From Halorubrum californiense DSM 19288 (GTDB lineage: Archaea > Halobacteriota > Halobacteria > Halobacteriales > Haloferacaceae): a DNA stretch of 38,731 nt. Positions 15,730-25,700 of this stretch are shown here, piece after piece. The notes under the pieces were generated by a model. The model was not told the origin of the DNA and ran no database searches. It saw nothing but the letters and a program-made list of their open reading frames with translations. Made by a program: the position numbers and the translations under genes. Location of the stretch: assembly GCF_000336875.1 (NCBI RefSeq), contig NZ_AOJK01000067.1:24189-62919 (forward strand), read 5' to 3'. Numbering within the stretch: the stretch's first letter is position 1; each line of letters opens with the position of its first letter.

Positions 15730-17463
15730 ATGATACGAGGAAAGCTCCCTGTATTCATCGCCGGCTTGCTGGCGACGAGCCTAATCACGGGTATCGTCGC
15801 CGCTGATCCGCCACGACCTGGTACGGAAGGGAATGGGCTCACCGAGAATGAGTCGGCAACGCTCTGGTCACGTGATGCAGACAACTACATCAGCCAGGAG
15901 GAGTACCGCCAACGCTACGGCGAGAACCGCTCCGCTGTCCATCAGGTCGCCAACGGGACGGACGTTACGTTCAAACGGCCGCCCGCGACCGCGGCAACGT
16001 GGACACGGAACAACTTCGAGGACCTCGACGCCGGCGGGGCAGATACGTCCGTGCATCCGCCGCACGCGGACCTTGAGGACGGCATCTTCATCGAAGATGC
16101 TCACGCAACGATCTTCGCACTCCAACCCTCTACCCGAGGGCACCTGGAGTCCGGTGAGACCCCACTCTACATCGCGCCGAATGGGACGATGCGCGGGTTC
16201 GTTGATTACCGCGTTCGCGTGCCCAACGAGAGTTCCTCCGGCAACACGACTATCTCGTGGTCGCTCACGGAGCACGAGATCGAGGAAGTCCGGTTGAAGA
16301 AGGACGGCGAGACCATCGCCGAGCGTGACGGGGCCTATGCGCCTGCCCTCGACTACCAAATCGAGGATGACTGGAGTGCGAATCTCACGCTGGAGGCGGA
16401 GATTAGCGTTCGGCTGAAGAAGACTGTCAGGACCGACCATGGTGACCGGACGGACGTTGACGTCACCTATCGGACGGAATCACGCAACGTCTCCGATTCG
16501 ATCGCCGTCGAGATCTATGACCTTTCAGCGTACCCCTACTACGCGGAGTACCCCAACGGCGACGCCGGCGTGGCCATCTTCCAGTCCCGGCCGTGGCAGG
16601 GATATACGCTCACGGAGGACGGTGAGGCACGGATCCGTGGCATCTGGCGGTTCTACACCGCTCGGAACACCAACTGGGACACGCTCGTTCGGTCGAACCG
16701 GACGGAGAGCGCCACCGTCGAGTCAGACGCAATTCCGGTGTACGTCCACGCCTATCCCTCGCGGATCGGGCCGCGTGCCGAGCCGGTTCGAGACGGACCG
16801 GAACTCATCGAGACGTGGGGGACTGACCGCCCGTCGCCCGTCGGCACTATCGGCGAGAACATCAACATCGACATCGTCAATCAGTCGTACACGACGACGT
16901 ACGGCGTCGCCGTTCGGGCGGAGACCATCGACCGCGAAGCGCTCCACGTTGCGGGGATAGTCCGTGGCGTGAACGCCTCGATTGTCGAACCGGATGGGGG
17001 CTCCGAGCGCCAGCTCCGGCACAGCAACCTCACGGTCAAGGTCCTCGAACAGAACCAATCACAGGCGACCCTCCGTATCGAGCTACGGGATAATCAGACC
17101 GGCGCTCCAATCACGCTCGACGATAGCCGTCAGTACCCGATTGGCGGAACCACCCGGAACGGGTACATCACCGTCGCAGATCAGCGCGTCGAGACCAACG
17201 AATCCGGCGTTGCAATCGTGACGATCGACGAGCCGGGGATCTACACGGCTCGGTACCATCCGGGTTCGTGGCTTGGCCATAATCCCGCGTACGTAAGCGA
17301 TTCCGCGACGGCGCGCTGGCATCCACTGGGGACAATCGACGGCTGGTTTGCGCTGGTGTTCGAGGTCGGCTGGCAGCTGCTGCCGTTCTTCGTGATGTTC
17401 TACGCCGGCAAGCGACTCCTGCGGATGCTCGGCCCAGAAGACATCTTCCAGAAAAACCCATGA
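15730..17463 (+). CDS. Large sequon-rich surface protein of the transfer apparatus
   Basis: The 577-residue product has a Sec signal peptide (KLPVFIAGLLATSLITGIVA), an extracellular region of about 500 residues with beta-sandwich-like repeats, and one C-terminal TM helix (about 540-562, ALVFEVGWQLLPFFVMFYAG) followed by a short basic tail. I count 15 N-x-S/T sequons, so it is probably heavily N-glycosylated. No Cys in the exposed part, normal for halophiles. Late motifs such as NESGVAIVTIDEPGIYTARY resemble Ig-like domains. A role in recipient contact or as the outer part of the channel is inference from the operon. Confidence 0.75.
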   Translation: MIRGKLPVFIAGLLATSLITGIVAADPPRPGTEGNGLTENESATLWSRDADNYISQEEYRQRYGENRSAVHQVANGTDVTFKRPPATAATWTRNNFEDLDAGGADTSVHPPHADLEDGIFIEDAHATIFALQPSTRGHLESGETPLYIAPNGTMRGFVDYRVRVPNESSSGNTTISWSLTEHEIEEVRLKKDGETIAERDGAYAPALDYQIEDDWSANLTLEAEISVRLKKTVRTDHGDRTDVDVTYRTESRNVSDSIAVEIYDLSAYPYYAEYPNGDAGVAIFQSRPWQGYTLTEDGEARIRGIWRFYTARNTNWDTLVRSNRTESATVESDAIPVYVHAYPSRIGPRAEPVRDGPELIETWGTDRPSPVGTIGENINIDIVNQSYTTTYGVAVRAETIDREALHVAGIVRGVNASIVEPDGGSERQLRHSNLTVKVLEQNQSQATLRIELRDNQTGAPITLDDSRQYPIGGTTRNGYITVADQRVETNESGVAIVTIDEPGIYTARYHPGSWLGHNPAYVSDSATARWHPLGTIDGWFALVFEVGWQLLPFFVMFYAGKRLLRMLGPEDIFQKNP

Positions 17464-18317
17464 CTCGAAACAATCCCCACATCAGTAGACGGACCGCCCT
17501 CCGAACAGTCGCCTGTGCCGCTCTGGCGAGCGTGGCCGGGTGTATGGATGGCAACGGAAGCACCGGTCCTAACGGTAGTTCAAGTCCAGAAGGTGAATCC
17601 GGTGTGTTCCGGCAGGTGACTGTCGAAGGAACAGAACTCATAGTCCAGTTCGATTCGGATTCGGAGTTCGACCAGATCAACCTCATCCAACCGAACGGCG
17701 AACTTTTCGGACAGCGGGAGGTCGCCGCTGGTTCCCAACAAGTCTCATTTGATATCGGCACAACGTACGCTCCAGGCGAGTACGAACTAGTAGCACTCAG
17801 CGGTGAGGAAACAGTTGGTGAAAGCTCGCTTTCTGTCCAGCCAAACCTCGGGATCGTCGAGATGGGCATCGGTAGAAACCAGCCCGAAGAGATGTGGGAT
17901 GGATCAGTAAGCGAAATCGATGAGGAGGCCTACGTCACACTCGAAAACCAGGGAACGGGCCCCGATGCGGTTACAAAATTACTCTTTATCGGTGATGTCC
18001 CCTATCCATCCGACGAAGAGGGAACGAACTATGTCGATGATGAAGACGTAAGCGGGATTTACGACCCGAAATCCGACTCCGAGGTCGAGCAGGTCATAAT
18101 CGCGCCCGGGGAGCAATTTACGCTCTATAGTTCACGCTCGCCATTTGCTTTCGTTCCTGGAGCAGGCACGTCCTGTTCGGAGGAGTCGAAGACCGGTGAG
18201 TTTGAACTAATACTCGAGACGCGGGTTGGCGGGGACCGAATCACCAAAACGTACAGTATCCAGTATTCAGGCGCCCAAGAAACCGATAGTTGTGAAATTT
18301 CTATCAGTGAGGCTTAA
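17460..18317 (+). CDS. Tat-exported lipoprotein of the transfer operon
   Basis: The N-terminus has the twin-arginine motif SRRTALRT followed by a hydrophobic stretch and the lipobox VAGC (Cys23), so the mature protein is likely lipid-anchored outside the cell. The remaining 260 residues include a beta-rich domain (about 45-125) and a second domain (about 125-285) with one Cys pair possible (TSCSEES and TDSCEIS). It overlaps the upstream surface protein by 4 bases (ATGA), so the two probably act together. No enzyme motif is seen. Confidence 0.75.
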   Translation: MTRNNPHISRRTALRTVACAALASVAGCMDGNGSTGPNGSSSPEGESGVFRQVTVEGTELIVQFDSDSEFDQINLIQPNGELFGQREVAAGSQQVSFDIGTTYAPGEYELVALSGEETVGESSLSVQPNLGIVEMGIGRNQPEEMWDGSVSEIDEEAYVTLENQGTGPDAVTKLLFIGDVPYPSDEEGTNYVDDEDVSGIYDPKSDSEVEQVIIAPGEQFTLYSSRSPFAFVPGAGTSCSEESKTGEFELILETRVGGDRITKTYSIQYSGAQETDSCEISISEA

Positions 18318-18319
18318 CC

Positions 18320-19435
18320 ATGGTTGATCTAATCGACGTCGTCCTTGAGGGTTTCAAAGAGGTAGTCGATTGGATTGTCGGCCTCTTCATGGACGGCCTG
18401 CGTTCCGGCTATGAGACCCTCACCGAGGAGATGTTCGGGACACCAACGCCGGAGACGGACGGTGCATTCGTCTTCGGAGAGCCCAGTAATGCTCCGTGGC
18501 CGTCGATTCAGGACGCGCTTGTCGGTGGTGAGATCATGTTGATCTCGCTGCTCCTCCTCGTGATGTGCGTTCAGGGCCGTCACACGATCCGTATATTCAA
18601 TATTGGAAGTGCATACGAGGCCAGGCGCACCAAGAAAACTGCTTGGGTCGGCGCGTTTCTGATTATCAGCTGGTACTGGGTCAGTATTCTTGGACTCTAC
18701 ATTGTGGACGGGTTCACTATTGCGCTGATGCCGAGTCTGGGTTCTCTGGGCGATGCGATGCTCAATTTGCTCGAAGTCTCAATCACAAACCCTGGGCTTT
18801 CACTCGTATTCGCACTTATAGGAGGACTCTCGATGTGGGCTTTGGAGGCCCTCTACTACATTCGCGAAGTCCTGCTCTACGTCTACGTGTATGGAATGCC
18901 GATTGCGTTCGCGCTGGCCTACGGAAACATCCCCGTCCTCTCGGATATCGCGATGGGCTTCAGCAAAAAATTCGTCCCGTTAGCGGTCCTGCCCCTGCCT
19001 GCAGCAGTGGTGTTCAAAGGATACGACTTGCTGTACTCTCAGAACGCCATCGCTCCGAGTAGTCCGTTTTTGCGGTATCTAGTCGCGGCATCGCTCCCAC
19101 TGATCGCACTTTACCTGACTTGGAAGACGTTCAAATTCGCGACTCCACTGACCGCGAAGGTTCTCGGTGGTGCGACGAAGGGAGCGGCACTCATCGGCGG
19201 TGTCGCCGCTGGGGCCTACATCGGCGGCGCCGGCGTCGCGACGACTGCTGCCCGGTGGGGACCGAAGGCCGCAGCCGGCCATGCCGTCGCACAGAAAGCT
19301 GCTTCTCGAGGCGGTCATGGAGAGAGTGGCGATAGTATGCCTTCGTACCGACGCACCGAGAACGACCCCGGTGGTACTACGTCGGATACAGCGGGCGAGG
19401 AACGCGGAATGAACTTTGATAGAGGGATCCACTAA
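18320..19435 (+). CDS. Polytopic membrane protein, VirB6/TrbL-like
   Basis: The 371-residue product has about six or seven hydrophobic helices, for example IMLISLLLLVMCV, TAWVGAFLIISWYWVSILGL, LVFALIGGLSMWALEALYYI, LLYVYVYGMPIAFALAYG, FVPLAVLPLPAAVVF and LVAASLPLIALYLTW. A Gly/Ala-rich hydrophobic stretch (GGATKGAALIGGVAAGAYIG) precedes a polar tail. Several TM helices plus a Gly/Ala-rich tail, two bases before a VirB3/VirB4-type gene, is the pattern of VirB6/TrbL channel proteins. The family cannot be proved by eye. Confidence 0.68.
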   Translation: MVDLIDVVLEGFKEVVDWIVGLFMDGLRSGYETLTEEMFGTPTPETDGAFVFGEPSNAPWPSIQDALVGGEIMLISLLLLVMCVQGRHTIRIFNIGSAYEARRTKKTAWVGAFLIISWYWVSILGLYIVDGFTIALMPSLGSLGDAMLNLLEVSITNPGLSLVFALIGGLSMWALEALYYIREVLLYVYVYGMPIAFALAYGNIPVLSDIAMGFSKKFVPLAVLPLPAAVVFKGYDLLYSQNAIAPSSPFLRYLVAASLPLIALYLTWKTFKFATPLTAKVLGGATKGAALIGGVAAGAYIGGAGVATTAARWGPKAAAGHAVAQKAASRGGHGESGDSMPSYRRTENDPGGTTSDTAGEERGMNFDRGIH

Positions 19436-19437
19436 CA

Positions 19438-20559
19438 ATGTCCACCGATCAAGACGCAGCCGCACGGCGCATCATGGACCAGTTCGGTGAGGAGAGCCGC
19501 ATTCCCTACCTCAACATCGAGGAAGGCGACGTTGGCGTCCTCATCGCCTTCCCGATCGTCGGCCTGTTCATTGCCGGCCTCACCGGCATCGAATCACTCG
19601 CCCTCCCGTTTGTCGCAGGGGGCTTCGGGTTCGGCGTCGCGATCGTCTACGTCTCGCCCGACCACCTCAACGCGTGGACGTGGACGAAAGACGTCTATCG
19701 CTACGTCAAACGCCCCCAGATCACGTTCAGTTCCCCAGAGGAGGCCAACAGTAGTACGAACGAGACAGAGCGCAACGAGGGCGGGCTCGCGAACTACACG
19801 CCGTTCAAGCCCGACGAACGAACGCAGGACCTTACGAACATCGAACGGGCGTGGCCGGGGGCTGGCGCGATCCAGCGCGCCGACGGCACGATGGAGGCGT
19901 TCATCGAGATCGACCCGGACAACATGGACTTCGCGATGTCCGACGACTGGGCCCAGCTCCAAGACGCCGGCGAGGAGTTCGCCAACAAGGAACTCGACTC
20001 CAAGCTCAAACTCCACGCGACAACCCGCTCATTTCCGGTGGAGCAGATTACCGAGAACATCGAAGACCGCCTGAACGACGAGGACGTCAAAGAAAACCCG
20101 ATCTTCCGGGAACTCCTCGAGGAGTATCGGGAGACGCGGCCGAAAGAGATGCGCGACCGTGGAATCCAGCAGGTGCGGTACTACATCGGCGTCCAAGTCA
20201 CCCAGTTGGAGGTCTATGACCGCTTCCGAGACGAGGGGACACCGGCCGAGAAGCTGACGCAGTTCCCCGTCATCGGGTTCCTCTTCAACCCGTTCGTGAC
20301 CCGCCGAGAGGACCTCACCGACGTCGAGCGCCGCGCACAGATGTTCGAGAAGCTGGATAGCCGAGTCAACGACGTGCGGTCGGAGTTCATCCAGCAGGCC
20401 TCGGGCTGGTCCGCCCGCCGGCTCAGCACGGTCGAACTCTTCGTGTTGAATATGGACTTCTGGAACGGCCGCGAACACGACTACGACAACGCGGAGAGCG
20501 TCGTTCGCGAACAACCGATCATCGGCCACTCGCGCCGGGAGGATGCCCACGATGCGTAA
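19438..20559 (+). CDS. VirB3-like membrane protein with VirB4-N-like soluble domain
   Basis: Residues about 28-70 hold two close TM helices (VGVLIAFPIVGLFIAG and ALPFVAGGFGFGVAIVYVS) followed by WTWTKDVYRYVKRP, like VirB3/PrgI-type proteins. The remaining 280 residues are soluble and look like the N-terminal domain of VirB4: a substrate-neutral alpha/beta region with GTMEAFIEIDPDNMDFAMSD and RYYIGVQVTQ. Overlap of 17 bases with the VirB4 ATPase gene fits a split of functions that are one protein elsewhere. A fusion of VirB3 with part of VirB4 is the best reading. Confidence 0.65.
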   Translation: MSTDQDAAARRIMDQFGEESRIPYLNIEEGDVGVLIAFPIVGLFIAGLTGIESLALPFVAGGFGFGVAIVYVSPDHLNAWTWTKDVYRYVKRPQITFSSPEEANSSTNETERNEGGLANYTPFKPDERTQDLTNIERAWPGAGAIQRADGTMEAFIEIDPDNMDFAMSDDWAQLQDAGEEFANKELDSKLKLHATTRSFPVEQITENIEDRLNDEDVKENPIFRELLEEYRETRPKEMRDRGIQQVRYYIGVQVTQLEVYDRFRDEGTPAEKLTQFPVIGFLFNPFVTRREDLTDVERRAQMFEKLDSRVNDVRSEFIQQASGWSARRLSTVELFVLNMDFWNGREHDYDNAESVVREQPIIGHSRREDAHDA

Positions 20560-22777
20560 CCCCGTCCTCCAGACGGGCAGCGGAGCCTTCGCCCAGCTTA
20601 CGGAGTGGCTCACGAATCCGACCTCAGCCGAGGGTGCGGCCCTCTACATCCTGCTCGCGGTACTGGTGGGAATCAGCGGGAAATTCCTCTGGGACCGGTA
20701 CACCGAAGACGACGAGGAAGAGGTCGAGTTCTCGGACCTGCTCGACGAGGAGACCATCGAACAGGGCGCGGCCGAACGCCAACTCCTCGACGACATTGCC
20801 GAGTCGCATAAAACGGTGACCGCGCCGGCGGCGATCGAGTGGGAAACGCGTGCGGCACGGGTCGGCGAACAGTGGACGACGACACTGTACATCGCTGACT
20901 ACCCGGACTACCCCAACGACGGCTATCTCTCCGAGCTCTTCGAGATGACCGACGTACAGTTCGACCTGACGGCCCACATCACGCCAAAGAATCAGGAGCG
21001 GGCCCGGAACGAACTGCAGGACATCGCTGACGACCTCCAGGTCGACGCTGACCTCGAACAGAGTGTGCGGAGTGCCTACTTGCAGGAACGTGCTAACGAG
21101 GCCGCCGCGACGTACAAGGCCGTCGAGAACGGCGCGAACGTCTTCGACCAAGGGATGTTCATCACGGTCAGAGCCGACGAGAAGGACGACCTCCAGGACG
21201 CTGTCCAGAAGGTCAAGAGCGCGCTCCGTGACGACCCCGCGAACCTCACCCCGAAGACGGCGATCTGTCGGCAGGACCTCGCCCTTCAGTCCGCCGCGCC
21301 CATCGGCGACAACGAGTTCGGCCGGACGTCGATTGCGCTTGGCGGCGCCGTCGGCGCGTTGCTCTCCTCGCCGCACAACGCGACAATCCTCGAAGAGGGC
21401 GGCGTCGAGTTCGGGATTCACAAGGACAACCAGAGCCCGGTCGTCATCGACCCGTTCGCTCGGGACAACGGGTACGCGATGTTCACCGTCGGCGATACCG
21501 GGTCGGGGAAGTCGTTCAGTTCGAAGCAGAACTTCATCCGCTCCATCGAACAGAGCAAAGACCGCATCGGCATCATCCTCGAACCGCTGAACAACTGGGC
21601 CGGCGTCTCGGAGGCGCTCGATGCCAAACGGATCACGGTCGGCGGGACCCTCGGCCTGAATCCGCTGGAGATCCGGGAGACGCCTGAGCACGTCCAACGG
21701 GCGATGGGTGAGGACGCCAGCCCGTTCAACGAGAAGCTTGACGACGCGATGAGCTTCCTCACGAATTTCTTCGCGCTCCGGGGCATCTCGCTTGGCGACC
21801 GCCGGACGACACTGGAACTCGGGCTCAAGCGGGCGTACAAGCGCAACGGGATCACCGACGACATCTCGACGCACGACAACCCGAGCCCGACGATTCGGGA
21901 TATGATGGACGTCTTCGAGGATATGGTCAACGACCCCGAGGAGTTCGTCGTCCGGTCCGATGAGGAGGCTGGGAAGATCAAGGAGGACGCGACGTGGCTC
22001 CTCGACCAGCTCCGTCCATTCGAGGCGGACGGCCGCCACGGGAATCTCGGCCAAGAGTCGGATTTCGACATCCGAGACGAGAAAGTCATCTACCTCGATC
22101 TCGCCCAGCAGGAGGGTAGCGTCGACAGCAGCACGGCGCTGACGATGCAGTTGCTCATCTCGCTGGTGTACGAGCGAGCGAAGGTCTCGGACAAGGAGGT
22201 CGTGTTCTACATCGACGAGGCCCGCTACATCATGCAGGACGCCGCGAGCCTGGCGTTCCTCGAGACGGTGTTCCGCCACCACCGGCATCACGACCTCTCG
22301 ATCCGGCTGGTCACCCAGACGGTTGACGAGTTCTTCGAGCACGCCGAATCTGAGGCGATCCTTGACCAGTGTGCGGTCAAGCAGTTCCATCGCCTCGACG
22401 GGATGGACGAGGAGTGGGCCGACGAGTTCGGCTTGAACTACGCGCAGATGCGGTTCGTTCAGGACGCTGTCCCCGGCAACGAGGACGCCGGCTTCTCCGA
22501 GGCGCTGGTGGGCGTCGACGGCGAGTGGCGCGGCATCCAGGTCAAACCGATGCCCAAAGAGAAGCAGGTCATCGACTTCGACCCGACCTCCCAAGTTCGG
22601 TCCTCGCTGCCCGGCGCCGGCGATGAGGCCGTCGATACCGAGATGCAGGATTTCCAGGAGGAGCTCAACCATCGAGCAACGAACGGAACGAACGAAACGA
22701 GCGAACTGAACGAGGAATCAGACGCCGTCGAAGCTGAGCCAGACGGCGGGTCTACGGAGGGGACCAACGATGGCTGA
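20543..22777 (+). CDS. virB4: VirB4/TraC-family conjugation ATPase
   Basis: This is the secretion ATPase that powers assembly of the transfer machine. The 744-residue protein has an N-terminal TM helix (about 31-50, AALYILLAVLVGISGKFLW), a linking domain, then a HerA/FtsK-type core: Walker A VGDTGSGKS (about residue 317), Walker B VVFYIDEARY (about 553), a following RHHRHHDLSIRLVTQTVDEF sensor region, and an acidic tail. An alternative ATG nine bases downstream (20552) is possible. It overlaps the upstream gene by 17 bases and the next by 8. Strongly GC-rich with no sign of damage. Confidence 0.9.
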   Translation: MPTMRNPVLQTGSGAFAQLTEWLTNPTSAEGAALYILLAVLVGISGKFLWDRYTEDDEEEVEFSDLLDEETIEQGAAERQLLDDIAESHKTVTAPAAIEWETRAARVGEQWTTTLYIADYPDYPNDGYLSELFEMTDVQFDLTAHITPKNQERARNELQDIADDLQVDADLEQSVRSAYLQERANEAAATYKAVENGANVFDQGMFITVRADEKDDLQDAVQKVKSALRDDPANLTPKTAICRQDLALQSAAPIGDNEFGRTSIALGGAVGALLSSPHNATILEEGGVEFGIHKDNQSPVVIDPFARDNGYAMFTVGDTGSGKSFSSKQNFIRSIEQSKDRIGIILEPLNNWAGVSEALDAKRITVGGTLGLNPLEIRETPEHVQRAMGEDASPFNEKLDDAMSFLTNFFALRGISLGDRRTTLELGLKRAYKRNGITDDISTHDNPSPTIRDMMDVFEDMVNDPEEFVVRSDEEAGKIKEDATWLLDQLRPFEADGRHGNLGQESDFDIRDEKVIYLDLAQQEGSVDSSTALTMQLLISLVYERAKVSDKEVVFYIDEARYIMQDAASLAFLETVFRHHRHHDLSIRLVTQTVDEFFEHAESEAILDQCAVKQFHRLDGMDEEWADEFGLNYAQMRFVQDAVPGNEDAGFSEALVGVDGEWRGIQVKPMPKEKQVIDFDPTSQVRSSLPGAGDEAVDTEMQDFQEELNHRATNGTNETSELNEESDAVEAEPDGGSTEGTNDG

Positions 22778-25700
22778 GTACCTGCGCGTCACGCCGACAT
22801 CCGAACGACTCGATCCGGAGAGTATCCCCCGAGTTCTCGACAGCCTCCACAAACTGACCATGCCTGGCTCGTCGGGCCTCGGGGCGAAGCTGAACCCGCT
22901 CCACAGTGAGACACCACCTCGATTCGAGTTCCTCGCGATCAGCGATGGTCCGGACGACCCGGTGGAGTTCTTCTACGGGGCCGACGCGCACCTCGATACG
23001 CTTGAGAAACGCCTCCGCTCCATCTATCCGGCCACGTTTGACATCGAGCGCATCGACGTCGACGTTGCCGCCCGGCTTATCCAGCCAGTCGAGTTCACAC
23101 CGCAGGAATTCGTCGAACACTACGAGGCCGGGCGGCTGCAGTACGAGTTTGGCCCGGCAGAACAGTACGACATCGTCGACGAGGAATCAGTGGGGGCCGA
23201 GACAGCCGAAGCAGACCCCGTCGTCGACGGCGGTACGGCATCCACGAGAGTCCCCGATCATCATGTTACTATCGGGGACTCAGCCCTCGAACTAGCGCCG
23301 TCCGATGCACTGCCGGACGACGACGAAGAGCGACGAGCCATCGAGAAGCCAACGATGACACCGGCAGGAACGATTCTAGCTCGCCCGGCCCAAGACGCTG
23401 TCTCGCCGCTCGGTGTCCGGTGGTGTGGCTCCGCGTCACGGAAGCAGGACTGGATGACCTCGCTGACGCCGTTCACGGCAGAGGAAACGAACGGCGACCT
23501 CTCGTCCGTCGACGAACCGGGCGCAGCGCTGGCGTCGCTGATCGACCATCTGATGGAGGCGACAGCGCCGACCGCGTTCCAGGTCGTCTTCCAGCGGCGT
23601 GCCAGCTGGCAGTCCGACGCGGAGGTGCGGAAAGAGGACCTCGTCGACGGCCGCGACACGTTCTTCCAAGAAGTCGTCGGGTCGTTGCTCGAAGTCGAGG
23701 AGCAGCGGAGCGATCAGGACGACCGGCAGCTCAGCGAGTCCGTCGAGAAGCGGATCGAGTACATCGACGCGAAGAACGCCAAACGGTCGTTCACGGTCAA
23801 CGTTCGGGCAGTCGGCGTCCCCATCGACGATACTCACGACGACCTCGATGGCCGGATGGACTCGCTCCTCCCGGTCTTCGACCCGCTTGATGGACCGTTC
23901 TACGAGGTCGAGGGGCAACGCCTCCGGGACAGCGGCTTCCGTGAGAAAACGAAGGAGAAGAAGGCACGGGCCGCGCTTCAACGCCTCCTCAATCGCGAGT
24001 TGACGACGGGTCGGGGGAAGACCCGCCCCGAGTTGGTCCTCTGTGGGACGGAGCTCGCGAACTTCGTCCTCGTCCCCTCTTCCGAACAGTTGACCGTCGA
24101 AGGGACGCGGGGAACCAGAGCCGAACAGCAGAGCCGCAATCCGCTTCCGTGGCCGAATCCCGACCTGATCCAGCAGTTCCAGGACGGGATGGAGATCGGG
24201 TACGCCCTCGACGAGAACGGTGAGCCACGGCCGGACCCGATCAGGATCCCGCCGGACCTGTTGCCGACGCATTACGGGCGGTTCGCGTCGACTGGTGGCG
24301 GGAAGTCGAAGGCCATCATCAACGACGCGCTCTCGCTCCGCGAGTCGACTGGTGGCCCCGTGGTCCTCGTCGACCCGAAGGGGGACGGAATGTGTGAGAA
24401 CTACCTGCGCTGCCACTACGATCGGTTCGACGGTCTCGACGACGTCTACCACTTCCGCGTGCCGGAGACCATCCCCGCCTTCTCCTTCTTCGACATCCGT
24501 CCCGCGCTCGAGGCCGGTCGCAACCGGGAGGACGCGATTCAGGACAAGGTCGACCACTTCCACGACATCCTCCGGATGATTATGGGCCGCGAACAGTACG
24601 GTCAGGCGTTCGTCGCGAACGAAATTCTGAGCTACCTGATCAAGGCGCTGTTCGACGAGGAGTATGGGAGTGACGTGTTCGGGCTGGATGACCTCTTTGC
24701 CGCCGCGCTTCGGATGCAACGCGAGCAGACGATTCCCCCGGTCTCAGCGGACAACCAGAACATCGAGGAATCGCTGACGCGCCACTTCGCGAAGGACAAC
24801 CACCAGTTCCAGGTATCGATGGACGCGGTCGGGAACCGCCTCGACAAGCTCAAAGAGGACGCGCACCTCCGGCGGATCTTCAGCCACGTCCCTGAGCAAA
24901 ACGACGCCGGCGAGTACGTCGACAACCGCTTCGACTTCCGCGAGTTCCTCGATGAAGATGCCACCATCATCTTCGATCTGGGCGACCTTCGCCCGGAGGC
25001 ACAGCGAGCGATTACGCTGCTCCTGTTGAGTAACCTCTGGGACGCCGTCCAGGTGCGCCGACGCGACGGCCAAACCGATTACGAGAAGCTCACGAACCTC
25101 ATCATCGAGGAGGCCGCACCGGTGGCGTCGACGAAGCTCGTCTCCGAGCAGCTACTGCCGCAGGGCCGGTCGTTCGGCCTGAGTATGGGGCTCGTGATGC
25201 AGTTCCCAGAGCAGGTGCGGAACCGGAACGAGCGAGCCTACGACGAGGTGTTGAACAACATCAAGACGAAGCTCATCGGCAACATCTCGATCGAGCGCGA
25301 CCTCGCAGAGTCGCTTGCCCACGAGGACCTCAGCCCGACCGAACTCCGTAACCGAATCAACACGCTTCCGAGCGGTGAATGGATCGCCCAGCTCCCGAGT
25401 CCCTCGTTCGGAGAGACTGGGCCGCCGCCGTTTTCACTGAAACCGCTCCCGATTGCGCCGGGGCATCCAGAAAGCGACCAGCCGCTCACAGAGCCCCAGG
25501 AAGACCATTTCAAGTCCGTGTCCAGGCCACGGATGGTCGAGCAGACACAAGCCCAGTATGGGCTAGCAGAGGCGACTGAGTCGAACACTGCTCCGGAGGA
25601 GACTGGCTGGGGTAGTACGGGAGCCGACACGACAGGCTCGACTGCCGACGGCGATACAGCGACCGACCCGACGCAATCCGCGTTCATCAGTGAATCGACA

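Noticed and set aside
20624-22672. Long open frame (682 codons) antisense to the VirB4 gene
   Set aside because: It mirrors the codon pattern of a GC-rich gene; no motif, no promoter, and the sense gene has clear Walker motifs.
23436-24719. Antisense open frame of 427 codons within the coupling protein gene
   Set aside because: Typical shadow of GC-rich coding DNA; the sense strand has the P-loop and gene overlaps.
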